NCBI GenBank assembly: GCA_008729055.1
Contig: SDUX01000006.1
Location: 2,179,501-2,243,500 of the forward strand
Reading direction: 5' to 3'
Length of the DNA stretch: 64,000 bases
Source: Pyropia haitanensis
Taxonomy: Eukaryota > Rhodophyta > Bangiophyceae > Bangiales > Bangiaceae
Below the pieces are notes generated by a model. It saw only the letters and a list, made by a program, of their open reading frames with translations. It had not been told where the DNA came from and searched no databases. Every line of letters starts with the position of its first letter. Positions within the stretch are counted from its first letter, which is position 1. Positions 32,326 through 42,740 of this stretch are shown piece after piece. Both the position numbers and the translations under genes were made by a program.

Positions 32326-33729
32326 TCAGCACGCAAACGGCTCGTTGCGGAACTCCACGCCCGTGTCGACCGCCGCCGCCACGACGCTCCCCCGCACGTG
32401 CCCTGCCGGCCCGTTGACCGCCACCGCCGGCGCCAGCACCGCCGCCGGCACGCCCACATTGTCCACCGTCAGCGTGCGGACGCCCGCACAAAAGTTGAGC
32501 ACCGTCGTCGCCGGGGTGAAGCCGAAAAACTCGCACCCCACCAGCCGCACCGCCGCGCCGGCGCCCCCCGCCGCCGCGGCGGCGCCGCCGCCGCCGCCGG
32601 CCACCACGTTGATGGCCACGACCGTCGACGCGGGCGAGCCGCGGCCCGCCACCGTCACGCCCGTCGCGGCGGTCAGCACCCGGCCGGGGACGGTGCACAC
32701 GGCGAGGGAGCCGGCAGCGGCGGCGGACACGTCAAACACCACCCCGCCACCGTCGTCGGTGCGCGTCACGCACGCGACGGGTGACGGGCCGTTGCAGAGT
32801 GCCGCCGACGCGGCGACCGCGTCGGCGGTGAGGCGCGGGAAGTCCACCGCCCCCGCCGCCGGTACGGCGTGCGTGCACACCTGGCCGACGGTCTGCGGCA
32901 GGGGGGCGCCAACCGCGATGCCCCCATTGACAACCTGCCCCGACGAGGCGGTCAGGGTGCCGCCGACGGCCAACGCCAGGGGTCCCGCCGGATCACAGGT
33001 GGAGTTGTAGTTGATGGAGAAACCCGTCAAGGTCGCGTCGCCGCCACACGCGAGCGGGCCCAGCACCTCAGAGCCGGTGAGCGTGACGGGACCAACGGCG
33101 TAGAGGTTGAAGGGGGGGAAGGACGGGCAACGGGGCGGGGGGATGAAGGGCGCCGCCGCCGGAAGGGCCGGCGCAAACGGCGGCGCCGCCGCGGGCGGCG
33201 GAGGCAAGGTCCCCACAGGCGCGACGGCTGGCGGCAGGGGCGCAGGCGCGCTCGTCTCCTCGGCCACCGCCTCTACGGGAAAGGGGGCGGGAGCCGCCAC
33301 TGGAGGCGGCGCCGCCGCGACCACTGGCGCAGGGGGAGGCGGCGAGTACGGGGCGGCCTCAGCCAGGGGCGGCGGCGTCGTCACCACCGCCGCCGTGGCG
33401 GGCGCGGCCGTCGCGGCCACCTCCACCAGCGGCAGCGACGGCAGCGCGGGCGGCGGCCGCGGCGCAGCCGTCTTGGCAGCACCGGCGGGGGGAACCACCA
33501 CCCAGCTTCCCTTTCCGTCCGCCACCGCCCCCGCTGGTGGGTACGCTGCCGGAGCGCCAACGACAGCCGCCGCACACGGGGCGCCGGCGGCGGCCGCGAC
33601 GGCGGTGGCGACGCGCGGGGGGCCCACCGGGCCCGCCGCGGACGCGGTGGTGGCCACCGCCGCCGCCGACGCGACCACCAGTGCGGTGGCGGTTGCCCAA
33701 CGCCGCGGGATGACGACCGGCCGGGTCAT
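32326..33729 (-). CDS. secreted Pro/Ala-rich protein with choice-of-anchor-A-like domain
   Basis: A 467-residue protein from ATG 33729. The start is chosen because MTRPVVIPRRWATATALVVA and the following Ala run make a good signal peptide (about 1-32); longer in-frame starts up to 34185 would bury it. Residues about 35-200 are Pro/Ala/Val-rich, mucin- or wall-protein-like. From about 205 a compact region reads CPSFPPFNLYAVGPVTLTGS, then EVLGPLACGGDATLTGFSIN, ALAVGGTLTASSGQVVNGG and GVEFRNEPFAC at the end. The pattern of FNLYAVGPVTLTGS-type strand, AxGGDATLTGFS and a later GG-LTASSGQV strand matches what I know of the choice-of-anchor A beta-domain, mostly described in bacterial surface proteins and some microbial eukaryotes. 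Expected outside the cell, in the wall or on the surface; exact role unknown. Identification is by motif pattern only. Confidence 0.65.
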   Translation of the reverse strand: MTRPVVIPRRWATATALVVASAAAVATTASAAGPVGPPRVATAVAAAAGAPCAAAVVGAPAAYPPAGAVADGKGSWVVVPPAGAAKTAAPRPPPALPSLPLVEVAATAAPATAAVVTTPPPLAEAAPYSPPPPAPVVAAAPPPVAAPAPFPVEAVAEETSAPAPLPPAVAPVGTLPPPPAAAPPFAPALPAAAPFIPPPRCPSFPPFNLYAVGPVTLTGSEVLGPLACGGDATLTGFSINYNSTCDPAGPLALAVGGTLTASSGQVVNGGIAVGAPLPQTVGQVCTHAVPAAGAVDFPRLTADAVAASAALCNGPSPVACVTRTDDGGGVVFDVSAAAAGSLAVCTVPGRVLTAATGVTVAGRGSPASTVVAINVVAGGGGGAAAAAGGAGAAVRLVGCEFFGFTPATTVLNFCAGVRTLTVDNVGVPAAVLAPAVAVNGPAGHVRGSVVAAAVDTGVEFRNEPFAC

Positions 33730-35147
33730 GGTGACAGGGGGAGCGGAGCGGACTGTGAACCGACGGCGGGGGTGTGCGGCAGGGATGCCCGCAAGGGAGG
33801 GGGGGGGAAGGGAGGGGGGAGGGGCGATAGCGTCAACAGCAAAGGGGCGCGGCGGACGGGGGAGTACGGGATGGTAGCTTTGCGGGCGGATGACCTCAAC
33901 GGTGCCAGGCCTTGTCCGCCGCGGAGCCAGCGCGCTCTTGTACCCGCCGCCGACCCGCGTGGTGGCCGCCCAGCGGCCGCCGGTCGCAGCAAGCGGGGAC
34001 CCCACCGGCAGCAACCCCACCCCGCCCGCGCGCCGACGCGAGGACTCCCAGCCGTGGCGGGCGGACAGCGCGTCCCCCACCACAAAGGGCACCGGATGGA
34101 GAACATCCTTTCCGCCAGCCCTTGCCGGCATCGTGCCGCGAGGTGGGGCCGACGACGCCAGGCACGCACCCCCCACGCCAATCACGTCGGCCCACTGCCC
34201 GGGTCGCCTACCCCATCATCCCCGCCGCAACGCGCCAGCGTGGGACGGCAACGTGGCGGTGGCGCCAGCGAAGGGCCCGGTTCGTCACTCGCCCACCCCC
34301 ACCCCGCCCCCCCCCCATGATGGCGGAGATACGGCGTATGGGCGACGCCCGAGTCACCCGCGGTGACCTAGCCGCCGCCGTCACTACCACGCCGCCATCA
34401 CCGTACGCCCACCTCCGTCACCCCCCCGCCCCCGCCGCGGCACCGCACAAGTACAGCACCACGCCGCGCCACGCGCCGCCACGATACGGTGCCACCGACG
34501 TGGCGGCCGGGGGGGGGTGGTGACACCCCTGCCACGCCGATGGCCGCCGCCGCGTGGCCGCCGCGGTGGCCGCCGCGCCGAGGCGATCGCGCCTGCCGTG
34601 GCAGAGGGGGGGGGGATGGACGGGGGGGAGGGGGGTACGAGCGCGCCAGTGACCCCCCGGCAAGGCCCGCCGCCGCACGCCAGGTGACCGTCGCTGGCGG
34701 CGGGCGGCGGCGGTGATGCTGGCGGCGGCGGTGGTGGTCGAGGCGGCGGCGGCGGGCGCCGCGGCGGGGGCGGCGGTGGCGCCGGCGGGGCGGATCGTGG
34801 CGGGCGTTCGGCGAGCGGGCGAGGACCGACAGCGCGTCAGCCCGAGCGATGGCATGGATAGCGATCTTCGTCAAGATTTTTAATGATTGTGGTTTAGGAG
34901 TGATCGGCTGATGGTAAGTTGGTGTTTGCCTGTGGCCTGCCAATTACAAATGGGTTCTGACTCACAGCATGGTCGGCACCTGCGCGGATGGGAGAGAGTC
35001 GTCTCCGCATCCCGGTCTTGTCTTTGGAGAACACTGCTCGCCGCCCGTTGTGCGGCCCACCGCCTGGGAGGCGTCATCCCGACGACGTCCGCTGGTGGGA
35101 GGGGCAGCTGCTTTACTCTGTTTTTCCCTGTTCTTTTCACTTGCACC
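33730..35147. promoter_or_regulatory. divergent spacer, secreted protein / VPS29
   Basis: Between the secreted protein start (-) and VPS29 start (+). GC-rich, with a lower-GC island at about 34850-35150 next to VPS29 that likely holds its promoter. Open frames here are low complexity; no gene called. Confidence 0.4.
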
Positions 35148-37734
35148 ATGGTGGTACGCTTGCTGTTGCCTGTCGCCGCCGCGGTGGCTCCCGCCGCCGC
35201 CCTTTCCCTGGCGAGCCGGCTGCCTGGAGTGGGGCATCCTTGGGGAGGAGCCGGTACCAGTACCTGCTTGCGGTGACCTTGTTGCGCCGCTTTGGCTGCG
35301 TGTGGACCTGGCTGGAGACTGACACCCGCTGCGCGGGGGAGCTGCCGTCTGCGCTGCTCGCCCCCGGCCTTGTTTTTCTCTCTGTGGCGCGTTCCGCCCC
35401 CCCCCCCCCACGCGTTTTTCGTCCGCGCCACTCCCACTCCTTTCGCAGCTCGTTTTGGTCATTGGCGACTTTCATGGTGCGTCTGGCCACTTCCCCTCGC
35501 GTGTGTTCCCCACGCGGCCTGTGCGTTCGTTCCCGCCGTGTGGCGGAGCGCCCCCACGTGCCTCTCGGTCTGGGTGACCCGCGGCTGACACGTCCCGCCC
35601 TCCACCCCCGTTTTCATTTCCCCTCCCCTGCTGCTTGCGTGAGTGTCTTGGCCGCGGTCACTGCCGCTGTTTTTTATTTTTGTTGTTGTCGCCTCCCAAA
35701 CGCGCAGTGCCGCACCGGGTGCCGTCCCTGCCCGCCCGGTTCCGGTCGCTCCTCGTCGCCGGCCGCATCCACGTTGTGTTGTGTACGGTGTGTTTTGCGG
35801 CGCCGCGTTGGGGGCTCGGCGGGGGGGAGGGGGGGGGTGGGACGCCCTGTGGGTTGGGGCAGTGGGCGTGGGCATGTCGGCGGTCGCCGCGTGCGGCAGT
35901 GGGAGAGGCGTCCAGGGTGGGGGCGGGGGACACTGTCTGGGTGCTCACACACAGTGCTGTCGCTGTCGCTGTCCGTTGCTACCCCTTCTCTCCCGCCCTC
36001 CGTTCCTTGGTTTCCCATCTTGCTCTCCGTGCGCTCTTGTCGATGGCAGGGGAACCTGTGTACGGATGAGATGGGTGCCTACTTGCGGTCCTTGTGTCCA
36101 CGTGTATATATCGTTCGGGGGGACATGGACGAGGTACGTTTGCTCCCGACTGTCGCTCGGGCGCTTCGGTCGGCGCTGCGTGGTCTGGTGTGGGCGCGCT
36201 GCGGCTGCGGTTGACCGCGCGGAACAACCTCCCAATGTCCTGGGTGGCGGTCCCTCCCGTCTCTTGCCTGCCTGGCTGCGCTTCCATGTGCACAGGTGAA
36301 CTGACGACGCGGGTCACGGCTGGCGCTTTATGCGAGCTTCCCCGTCTGCCCGTTCTTGGCTCCGCCCTCTCTTTCGGTATCGTCCGTATTTTCTTTGCAG
36401 CTGGACCTGCCAGACCGCCTGATCGTGCCCGTCGGCTCCCTCACGTTTGGCGTCATGGGCACCGGCGCCGCGTCCATGCCGCCAGGCGGGGGCGCCGCCG
36501 CCGAGGCGGCACGCCGGGATATGGGCGTGGACGTGCTGGTGGGGGGGGGGGGGCACGCCGTCCGCCTCGTCGCGGGCGGCGGCAGCGGCGGCGGCGGCGG
36601 TGGCGGCGGCGGTGGGGGTGGGGGTGGTGGGGGTGGGGGTGGAGGTGGGGGTGGCGGCGCCGGCGGGGCGGGCGGCATGAGCATGGGCCTCGGCCTGGGC
36701 TGGGGGGAGGAGTCCAAAGCGGGGGGGCGGAGGAGCGGCGGCGCCGCCGGCCGCGGGCTGCTCGTCGACCCTGGCACTGTGCGTTGCGGCGCGGGGGGGG
36801 GTGGCTTGGGTGGCCACCCGTGCGGCCACCTTTTTTTGGGGTGCGGGGGGGGGATGCCCGACGGCGCGTAGCGAGAGGAGGGGGGGACGCACCGTGCGCC
36901 CTTGCCGGTGGGGGCTGGATGGGGCCACCCCCATGGGCGGGCGCGGCCGCGGCGCGTGGCACTAACGTGGCTGCTGCGATCCTTGTCTCTCGTTGCGACC
37001 CGCCGCCCGCTCGCGCCGGGACGTCCCCCTCTGGCTTCTTGTGCCCGTGTGGCGGCCCTGCTTGGCGTGCGCTTGCCCCCCTCCGCCCCTCTGCCCCCCC
37101 CACGGACCCGACCGCAGGCGACGGGCGCGCCGCGAGTGACCGACGTGGCGCCGCCGGTGCCAACGTTTGTGCTCCTCGACGTGCAGGGCTACAAGATCAT
37201 TGCCTACACCTACACGCTCCAGGCCAATGTGCGTTGGGCGACGGGGGGCGCGAGGGTGGGGGAGCGGGGAGATGGTGAGGGTTGGGGAGCGGGTTGGCAT
37301 TGTTCGCCCGCCGGCCGTCTGGCTGGCCACCGCCGGCGGCGCGGCGCCGCCGCGGCTCAGCAAGGCGGCAGTGCCCGCTGCGGTGCAAAAGGGGCAGGCA
37401 CAAAAGTGGGGTGCGAGCCACGCTACCCCCGCGGCGGGCCCCGGCGGTGACGCCGACGGTTCACACCGCCGCGCGGCGTGGCGGGCGTGCCGCCCGGCCG
37501 CGCCGCGGGTGGCGGCAGCGGCGCCCCCTCTTGCGTTTGGAAGCACATGACTGACGAGCGCGCTGCACCCCCCCCCCCCCCCCCCCCCCCAACCAACCTC
37601 GCATTGTCGGCCTGCTTGCGCGCGCTCACGTTTTCGTCCTACGCTGCCACCGCGGTGGCCACCCCCCACGTGCTCGCCCACCCGCGCAGGATGTCCACGT
37701 CGACCGCACGGTGTTTGACTCGATCAAAAAGTAA
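35148..37734 (+). CDS. VPS29: retromer subunit VPS29, seven exons
   Basis: VPS29 binds VPS35 in the retromer, which recycles cargo from endosomes. Exons: 35148-35153, 35449-35476, 35708-35787, 36050-36133, 36401-36778, 37118-37228, 37690-37734 (732 nt, 243 residues), with introns of 231-461 bp. Splicing restores the family sequence: MVLVLVIGDFHVPHRVPSLP, ARFRSLLVAGRIHVVLCTGN, LCTDEMGAYLRSLCPRVYIV, RGDMDE, LDLPDRLIVPVGSLTFGVMG, ATGAPRVTDVAPPVPTFVLL, DVQGYKIIAYTYTLQAN and VHVDRTVFDSIKK. The usual length is about 182-190; the excess is a poly-Gly insert in exon 5 between AVRLVAGGG and GLLVDPGT (the INPGS equivalent). Metal-site residues GDFH, TGN and GDMDE are kept, but the HGHQ motif is GTGA and the GHTH motif is GGGH. 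First exon is two codons. Donors GTACGC, GTGCGT, GTGTGT, GTACGT, GTGCGT, GTGCGT; all acceptors CAG. Confidence 0.92.
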
Positions 37735-37849
37735 ACGGGGTGCGGCGGCGGCCGGCCAGAGGGCAGACCCCCCCTCCCCCCCCCCCCCCCTCCCCCTTCA
37801 CCCCCCATTCCCCGCCCACCGGTTTGAACCTGCTTCCACCCCCGCCTAC

Positions 37850-38474
37850 TCCCCCCCTCTCCCCCCCCCCCCCCCGCCGCGCCCCCCCCGCCGCCGCCAC
37901 CGCCGCCACAGCGCGACGCCAACGACGACGGCGAGGCCCAGGCGCAGCACCCCCCCCCCCCCCCCCGCTCCCGCGTCAGCTCCGCGACGGTCTTGCCACG
38001 CCCGTCGTACACGAGACCCCCCGTCCACTTGTCCTCGTCTGCACCAGCCACCGCCACGGTCGCCGTGGCCGCCGCCGCCGCGGCGGGCGACCACACCAGC
38101 GCCACCCGCCGGCGGCCGCCACCGCCACCGCCGGCGGCACCACCACCACCACCACCGCCACCACCACCACCACCACCACCACCACCACCAACGCCACCGG
38201 TGCCGCTACCGTCACCATCGACGCCGCCGCGGCAGTCAGAGGCGGCCCGCCACGGGGTGCCGCGACGAGTACGGACGGCGGGCGGGCGGGGGTGCGGCGG
38301 CGGCCGCCGCGCGACGGCACGGCCGCCGCCGCCGACACCGCCACGGGTGTGGCCGTCGCCACTGACGGGGTGCCACCGTCTCGGCGGCAGCAGGAGGGGG
38401 GACGGGGAGGGGAGGAAGGCGGCCGCCGCACCGGTGGCGGCGGCGGCGGCGGCAGGGGCGGTCGGCGTGGCCAT
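37850..38474 (-). CDS. unrecognised small protein, putative single membrane span, frame broken
   Basis: Starts at ATG 38474 with MATPTAPAAAAAATGAAAAF, an Ala-rich leader that could be an organelle transit peptide. A long (CAC)n/GGT repeat encodes poly-Gly (or poly-Val in another frame). After it comes the most protein-like part, VALVWSPAAAAAATATVAVA followed by ADEDKWTGGLVYDGRGKTVA and ELTRERGG. Then a C run of 17 (37950-37966) shifts the frame to a hydrophobic helix LRLGLAVVVGVALWRRWRRR, a typical membrane span with a basic stop-transfer end, and a stop near 37846. The family is not recognised. The TM tail plus leader suggests a small plastid or mitochondrial membrane protein; this is weak inference. 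Confidence 0.4.
38138..38191. repeat. (CAC)n trinucleotide repeat
   Basis: Near-perfect CAC/ACC repeat of about 54 bases inside the unrecognised small gene; poly-Gly on the minus strand in the used frame. Confidence 0.9.
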
Positions 38475-39828
38475 CGCGGCGGCGGCCGGGACACCGTGAC
38501 CGCCGGGTGGGCGGCAGGGGGAGTGGCGTGCGGGTAGGAGCGGGGCAGGGGATTGAGCGTGGGGGGGGGCCGGGGGGCGGTGGGAGGGAAGGCGCACGCT
38601 GTAGAGGACGGGGGGGGAGGAGGGAAGGGGAACGATGGGGGGGGGTCCGCCCGCGCAAGGGCGGGTGGGGGGGGGGGGGGGAGCGCGCGCCGCGGCGAGC
38701 CAGGGCGGGACCACCAAAAGGCGGGCGAGCGACTACGACGGCGCCCGCGGATCCCGCCCGTCCACGCAAGAGGCTGCCGCGACGGGCCAACCCCGCCCGT
38801 ATCTTGTGCTCTGTTTTTTTTTTTGCGCTCCGCCGCGGCGTCTCGCTCCCCCCCGCCCGCGCCCTTCCCCACGACCACCGCCGCGGTGTCTGTGCGGCCA
38901 GAGTCGGACTGGGGGGGGGATGTGGGGCGGGCGTCCCTGTCGACGTTGGGCGACCACGACGGGGAGGGGGGGGGGGGGGGAAGGGGGCGGATCACGCCGC
39001 GCGCCGTCGCGGCGGCAGCGGCAGCGGCAGCGGCAGCGGCAGCGGCAGCGGCAGCGGCAGCGGCAGCAGCGGCGGCGGCGGCGACGCGGCGGCAGCGGCG
39101 GCGGCGGCCGCCGCGGCGGCCGGCCGTTTCCCCCCCCCGCCGCTGGCACCGCCGCGTCGCGGCCGCGCGAGCGCGGCGGCCCGCCGCGCCGGTAGTGCGC
39201 GGCGGTGGCGCGTCGGCACGCCGGGTGCGCACGCCGGCGCCCAGTGTCTGCCGGCCGCTGGCGGCACGGAGCGCACGGGGGCCACCGCGGTTGGGCGAGA
39301 GGACGACGGCCGGGGGGGGGGGGGCGGGGTGGGGTAGGGTCAGCGGGGGGGGGGGGGGGGTGGGGGGTGGGGGGGGGGGTGGGGGGGTAGGTGGGCTGCC
39401 GGCCGTGACCGGCGCGACGGGGTTTCCACCGCAGGGCGACCGCGCTGCGCAACAGAGGGGGGGGTGGGGGGGGGGGGGGGGGGTGGGTGGGGTCGTGCCG
39501 CCGGCGCGCAGCTGGTGCGCGCGGGCGGCGAACGAGGGAACCGGCGCGCTGTGACAAGCGGAGGAGACCACAGGGCGGGGACGGGGGCGGACACGCGGAC
39601 GCGGCGCCGCGGGCGGCATCGCGTCGGGATGGGCGGCCCGCGGGGGCTGTCCGCGCCCTCGGGGGGTTGCGGCCGCCGGCCGACGCCGCGACGGCGGCCA
39701 CGACGCACGACGAGCGGCTGACCCCCCCGGTCGCGGTTTGCCCGCTCTTCCCACCGCCACCGTCACCGGCGGCGCCCCCCCCCCCCCACCCTCCCCCCCC
39801 CGCCCGCCTCCTACCCCCCCCCCCCCCC
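38475..39828. other. low-complexity spacer with many poly-G runs
   Basis: Between the small membrane-protein gene and the 3' end of nicastrin, both minus strand. Contains T run 38814-38825, a (GGCAGC)n repeat and several G runs of 8-17 (e.g. 39343-39395, 39460-39483). Ala/Arg-rich open frames on both strands are consequences of the repeats. Confidence 0.5.
39011..39069. repeat. (GGCAGC)n hexanucleotide repeat
   Basis: Nine to ten uninterrupted GGCAGC units. Confidence 0.9.
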
Positions 39829-40582
39829 TCAGTCCGGCACGGCCGCGGCGGGCGCCCACGCGGAGCGGCGGCCGACGCGCGCGCGGCGCCAGCGGGCCTG
39901 CCGCTCGGCCATGGCGGCGACCATCAGGCCGTACCGCACGCCCGCGGCGACCGCGAGCGACGACAGCAGCACGCCGACGCCGACGGTGAGGACGGCCACG
40001 TGGAGGGAGCGGCCGTCCTCGGCCGCCCCACACACCGTCAGCCCGCCCGTTGGGGCGACCGCCCACGCGGCCGCCCCCGCCGCCGCGTCGGCCACCGTGT
40101 AGGCCGCGGCGGCGGCGGCGGCGGCGGCCGCGCCCGCGGCGGCCGCCGCCGCCGGCGGGCGGACCGGCTCAATGCCCGCGCCGTACGCCTCGTGCAGGTG
40201 CACCGCCGCGGGCGCGACGCAGCCGCCGCCGACGCAGACGCCCCCGTCGGCCGCGCACGCCGCGTCCCCGCCCGTGGGGCACCGCCTCGCGGCGGCGGCG
40301 GCGCCGCCGCCGCCGCCGCCGCCGCTGCCGGGCCGTCGGGCGGTGGCGCGGGCGAGGAACGCCCGTGCGAGCCGCGTCTTGGCCGCCCGCGACGGCGCCG
40401 CCGCCGCCGCGGCGTCGACCGCCGCGTGGGCGGCCGCCCAGTTGGTCGCGCCCACCGCCGGCGCGAGCGCCGCGGCCGCCGCGGCGCCGAGCAGCTCGCC
40501 GGCAAGGCCGCAGCGGCCGGCCGCCCACGGCAGCGCCCAGCAGCGGAGCAGCTGCTCGATCGTTGCCTCGTCGACCGCCGCG

Positions 40583-40613
<31 letters not shown>

Positions 40614-42740
40614 GCGCCACCACGTGGCGGAGGGTGCTCGCGTTGGCCGCCGCCGCCGCCGCGGTGGCGCCCGGCGTTGGCGCCGCCGGCGGGTCGTCGG
40701 CGAGCGCGAGCGCGACGAGCGCGCGGACGAGGCCGCGCGCGGCGAGGGCGACCTGCTCCACGACCGCCCGCGGGTCGGCGGGCAGCACGTCCAGCTGCGA
40801 GTGGTACACCGTCGACCGGAGGGCGGCGTCATAGTCGGTGAGCGCCACGACGACGGGGCCGTCGAGGCGGCGGCCGTCGGGGAGGTCCGCGTCGGCGGTG
40901 GCGGCCGCCCACGCCGCCCACGACTGGCCGCTGGTGGGGGGGAAGAACGGCCACGACCGGTTGGCCGCCGCCGCCAGCGGCAGCTCCGTGCCGCCACCCG
41001 CGGGCGGCACGGGCGCGCCGCCGCCGCCGCCGGGTGCGGGCGGCGGCGCCGCGGCCGCCGGCCACGGGCGGACGGTCTCCGCGTCAAACGCGACGAGGAG
41101 GGCCTGCCGCAGCACCTCGGCGGCGGGGCCCGCGTGCACGTACAGGGGCGTGTTGACAAAGTCCGCCGCGGCAACGACGCCGGCCCTGGGGCTGCCGCCG
41201 CGGCGGCCCGCCCGCCGCTGCGCGGTGCCGACGGTGCCAACGTCGAGGACGTGGGTGATGCGGCTGCGGGGGGGGGGCGACGGCGGTGACGGCGGCTGCC
41301 CCTCGGGTGGCGCCCCCGGCTCTGCCGGCAGGGGCCCGCCCCCCGCGCCTGGCGGCAGGCGGAACGCCTCAAACGCGCGGGACCACGCGGGCGGCACCGC
41401 GCAGCCGAGCGCCCCCCGCGCGTCGGCGGCGAGCGCCTTCTCGTCCGCCTCGTCGCGGCAGACAAACGTCGCCACGTCGCGGACAAACCGGCGGCTGCCC
41501 GCAAAGCCCGCGGCCTCGGCGTCCCACAAAAAGTAGACGGGCAGCCGCGGCAGCCGCCGCCCCGCGCCCGCCCCCGCCAGGTGCGCCCGGTGCCACTCGC
41601 CAAACGCGGCGGCGACGGCAAGGACGGTGACGGCGGCGGTGGCCTCGGCGGTCGCGCCAACGCCCGTGCCCTGCACCAGCGCGCGGCTGTCGCGCGGCGC
41701 CGCGACGGCGACATAGTCCCCGTCGGCGGCGCCGGGGATGGCCGCGGACGCGCGGTCCGGCTCGAGCCGCCCGCCCGCCACCGCCCACACCGTGTGCCCA
41801 CCGACGGGCGTGCACGTGCCGTTGCCGAGGCACTCGGCCGATGTGGCCTGGCCACACGCCGCCGACATGCCGGCCGTCTCGACGACAAAGCGGGGGAAGC
41901 GGGTCTCGGGGGTGAGCCGCCCGCCGGGGGGGTCGCCGACGCCGACGGCGCGGGCGGCGGCCGCGTCGGCGACGCGGCCGGCGCCGGCACGCCGCCGGGC
42001 GCGGGCGTCGCCGCGGCGGGCGTCGTCTCGGCGGGCGACGGCGACGGGCGGGAGGCGGCGCTGAGGTAGCGCGCGGAGCGGCGGCGGACCTCGGTGACAA
42101 TGTCGGGCGGCAGCACCCACACGTTGAACGGGAGCGACAGCTCGTCGACGCCATTCCCATTCACGTTCCAGCGGGGCCCCTCGCCGGGCGCCGCGACGTA
42201 CGCGTCGTTGGGCCGCCCCGCCGCGGGCGACACCACCCCGGGCGGCACGTCCCGTGGCACCCCCCCCGCCGGGTCAACGCCGACGAGCAGCACCGCCGCG
42301 ACGCGGCGGCGGGCGGCGGCGAGCGCCGCAAACGTCCGCCGCGAGGCGAGCGCCCACGGGAGGAGCAGCACCCGGCGGGGTCCGTCGGGCACGCCCAGGA
42401 AGGCGTCAATGCCCGCGTCGGTGGCGTACTCATCGACGGGGGCGGCGTAAGCGGGGGCGGCGCACTCAGCACAGCCGGCGGCGCCAGCCTCGGTGAGCGT
42501 GTGCCCGCAGGGGGTGGCGGCGGCCGTCCAGCACACCCGCGCGTGGGGGGCGAGGGCGGGGAGGGGGCGGGACCGCCCGCCGAGCGCCACCGCGGGGGCG
42601 GCGCTGGTGGCGGCCGCAACAACGACGGCGGCCGCGGTCGCCGCGGCCGCTATCGCGGTGGAGCGCCGCAGGGGCTGCCGGGGAGGGGGTCGGCCGACCC
42701 GCCTGGGGTGGCGGGGGGGGGCGGCCGGCGAGCCCGCCAT
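39829..42740 (-). CDS. NCSTN: nicastrin (gamma-secretase subunit), one frame break
   Basis: Nicastrin is the large type I glycoprotein of gamma-secretase, which gates substrates for presenilin. The start at 42740 gives a signal-anchor-like N-terminus ending ATAAAVVVAAATSAAPAVAL. The N-terminal part (to about 41930) has VCWTAAATPCGH, PDGPRRVLLLPWALASRR, AAVLLVGVDPAGG, GRPNDAY and GPRWNVNGNGVDELSLPF, matching the nicastrin NDGFG / WNSLGNG / FSFPIFLL region. After a run of seven G (41926-41932) the next frame continues with TAGMSAACGQATSAEC, CTPVGGHTVWAV, GDYVAVAAPRDSRALVQGTG, VYFLWDAEAAGFAGSRRFVR, TVYHSQLDVLP, and near the C-terminus a CRSTARLARA-like region and a membrane span LTVGVGVLLSSLAVAAGV. 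The DYIGS-type segment reads EAAGFAGS: the Glu is kept, the Tyr is Phe. About 970 residues against 709 in human, inflated by Ala/Pro stretches. Confidence 0.82.

Noticed and set aside
38138..38191. CAC repeat as a CRISPR-like array
   Set aside because: It is a simple trinucleotide repeat without spacers in a eukaryotic genome.
37976..40066. Minus-strand frame of about 700 codons across 38-40 kb
   Set aside because: Reads through repeats and the 3' part of nicastrin in the wrong frame; Arg/Pro-rich with no domain.
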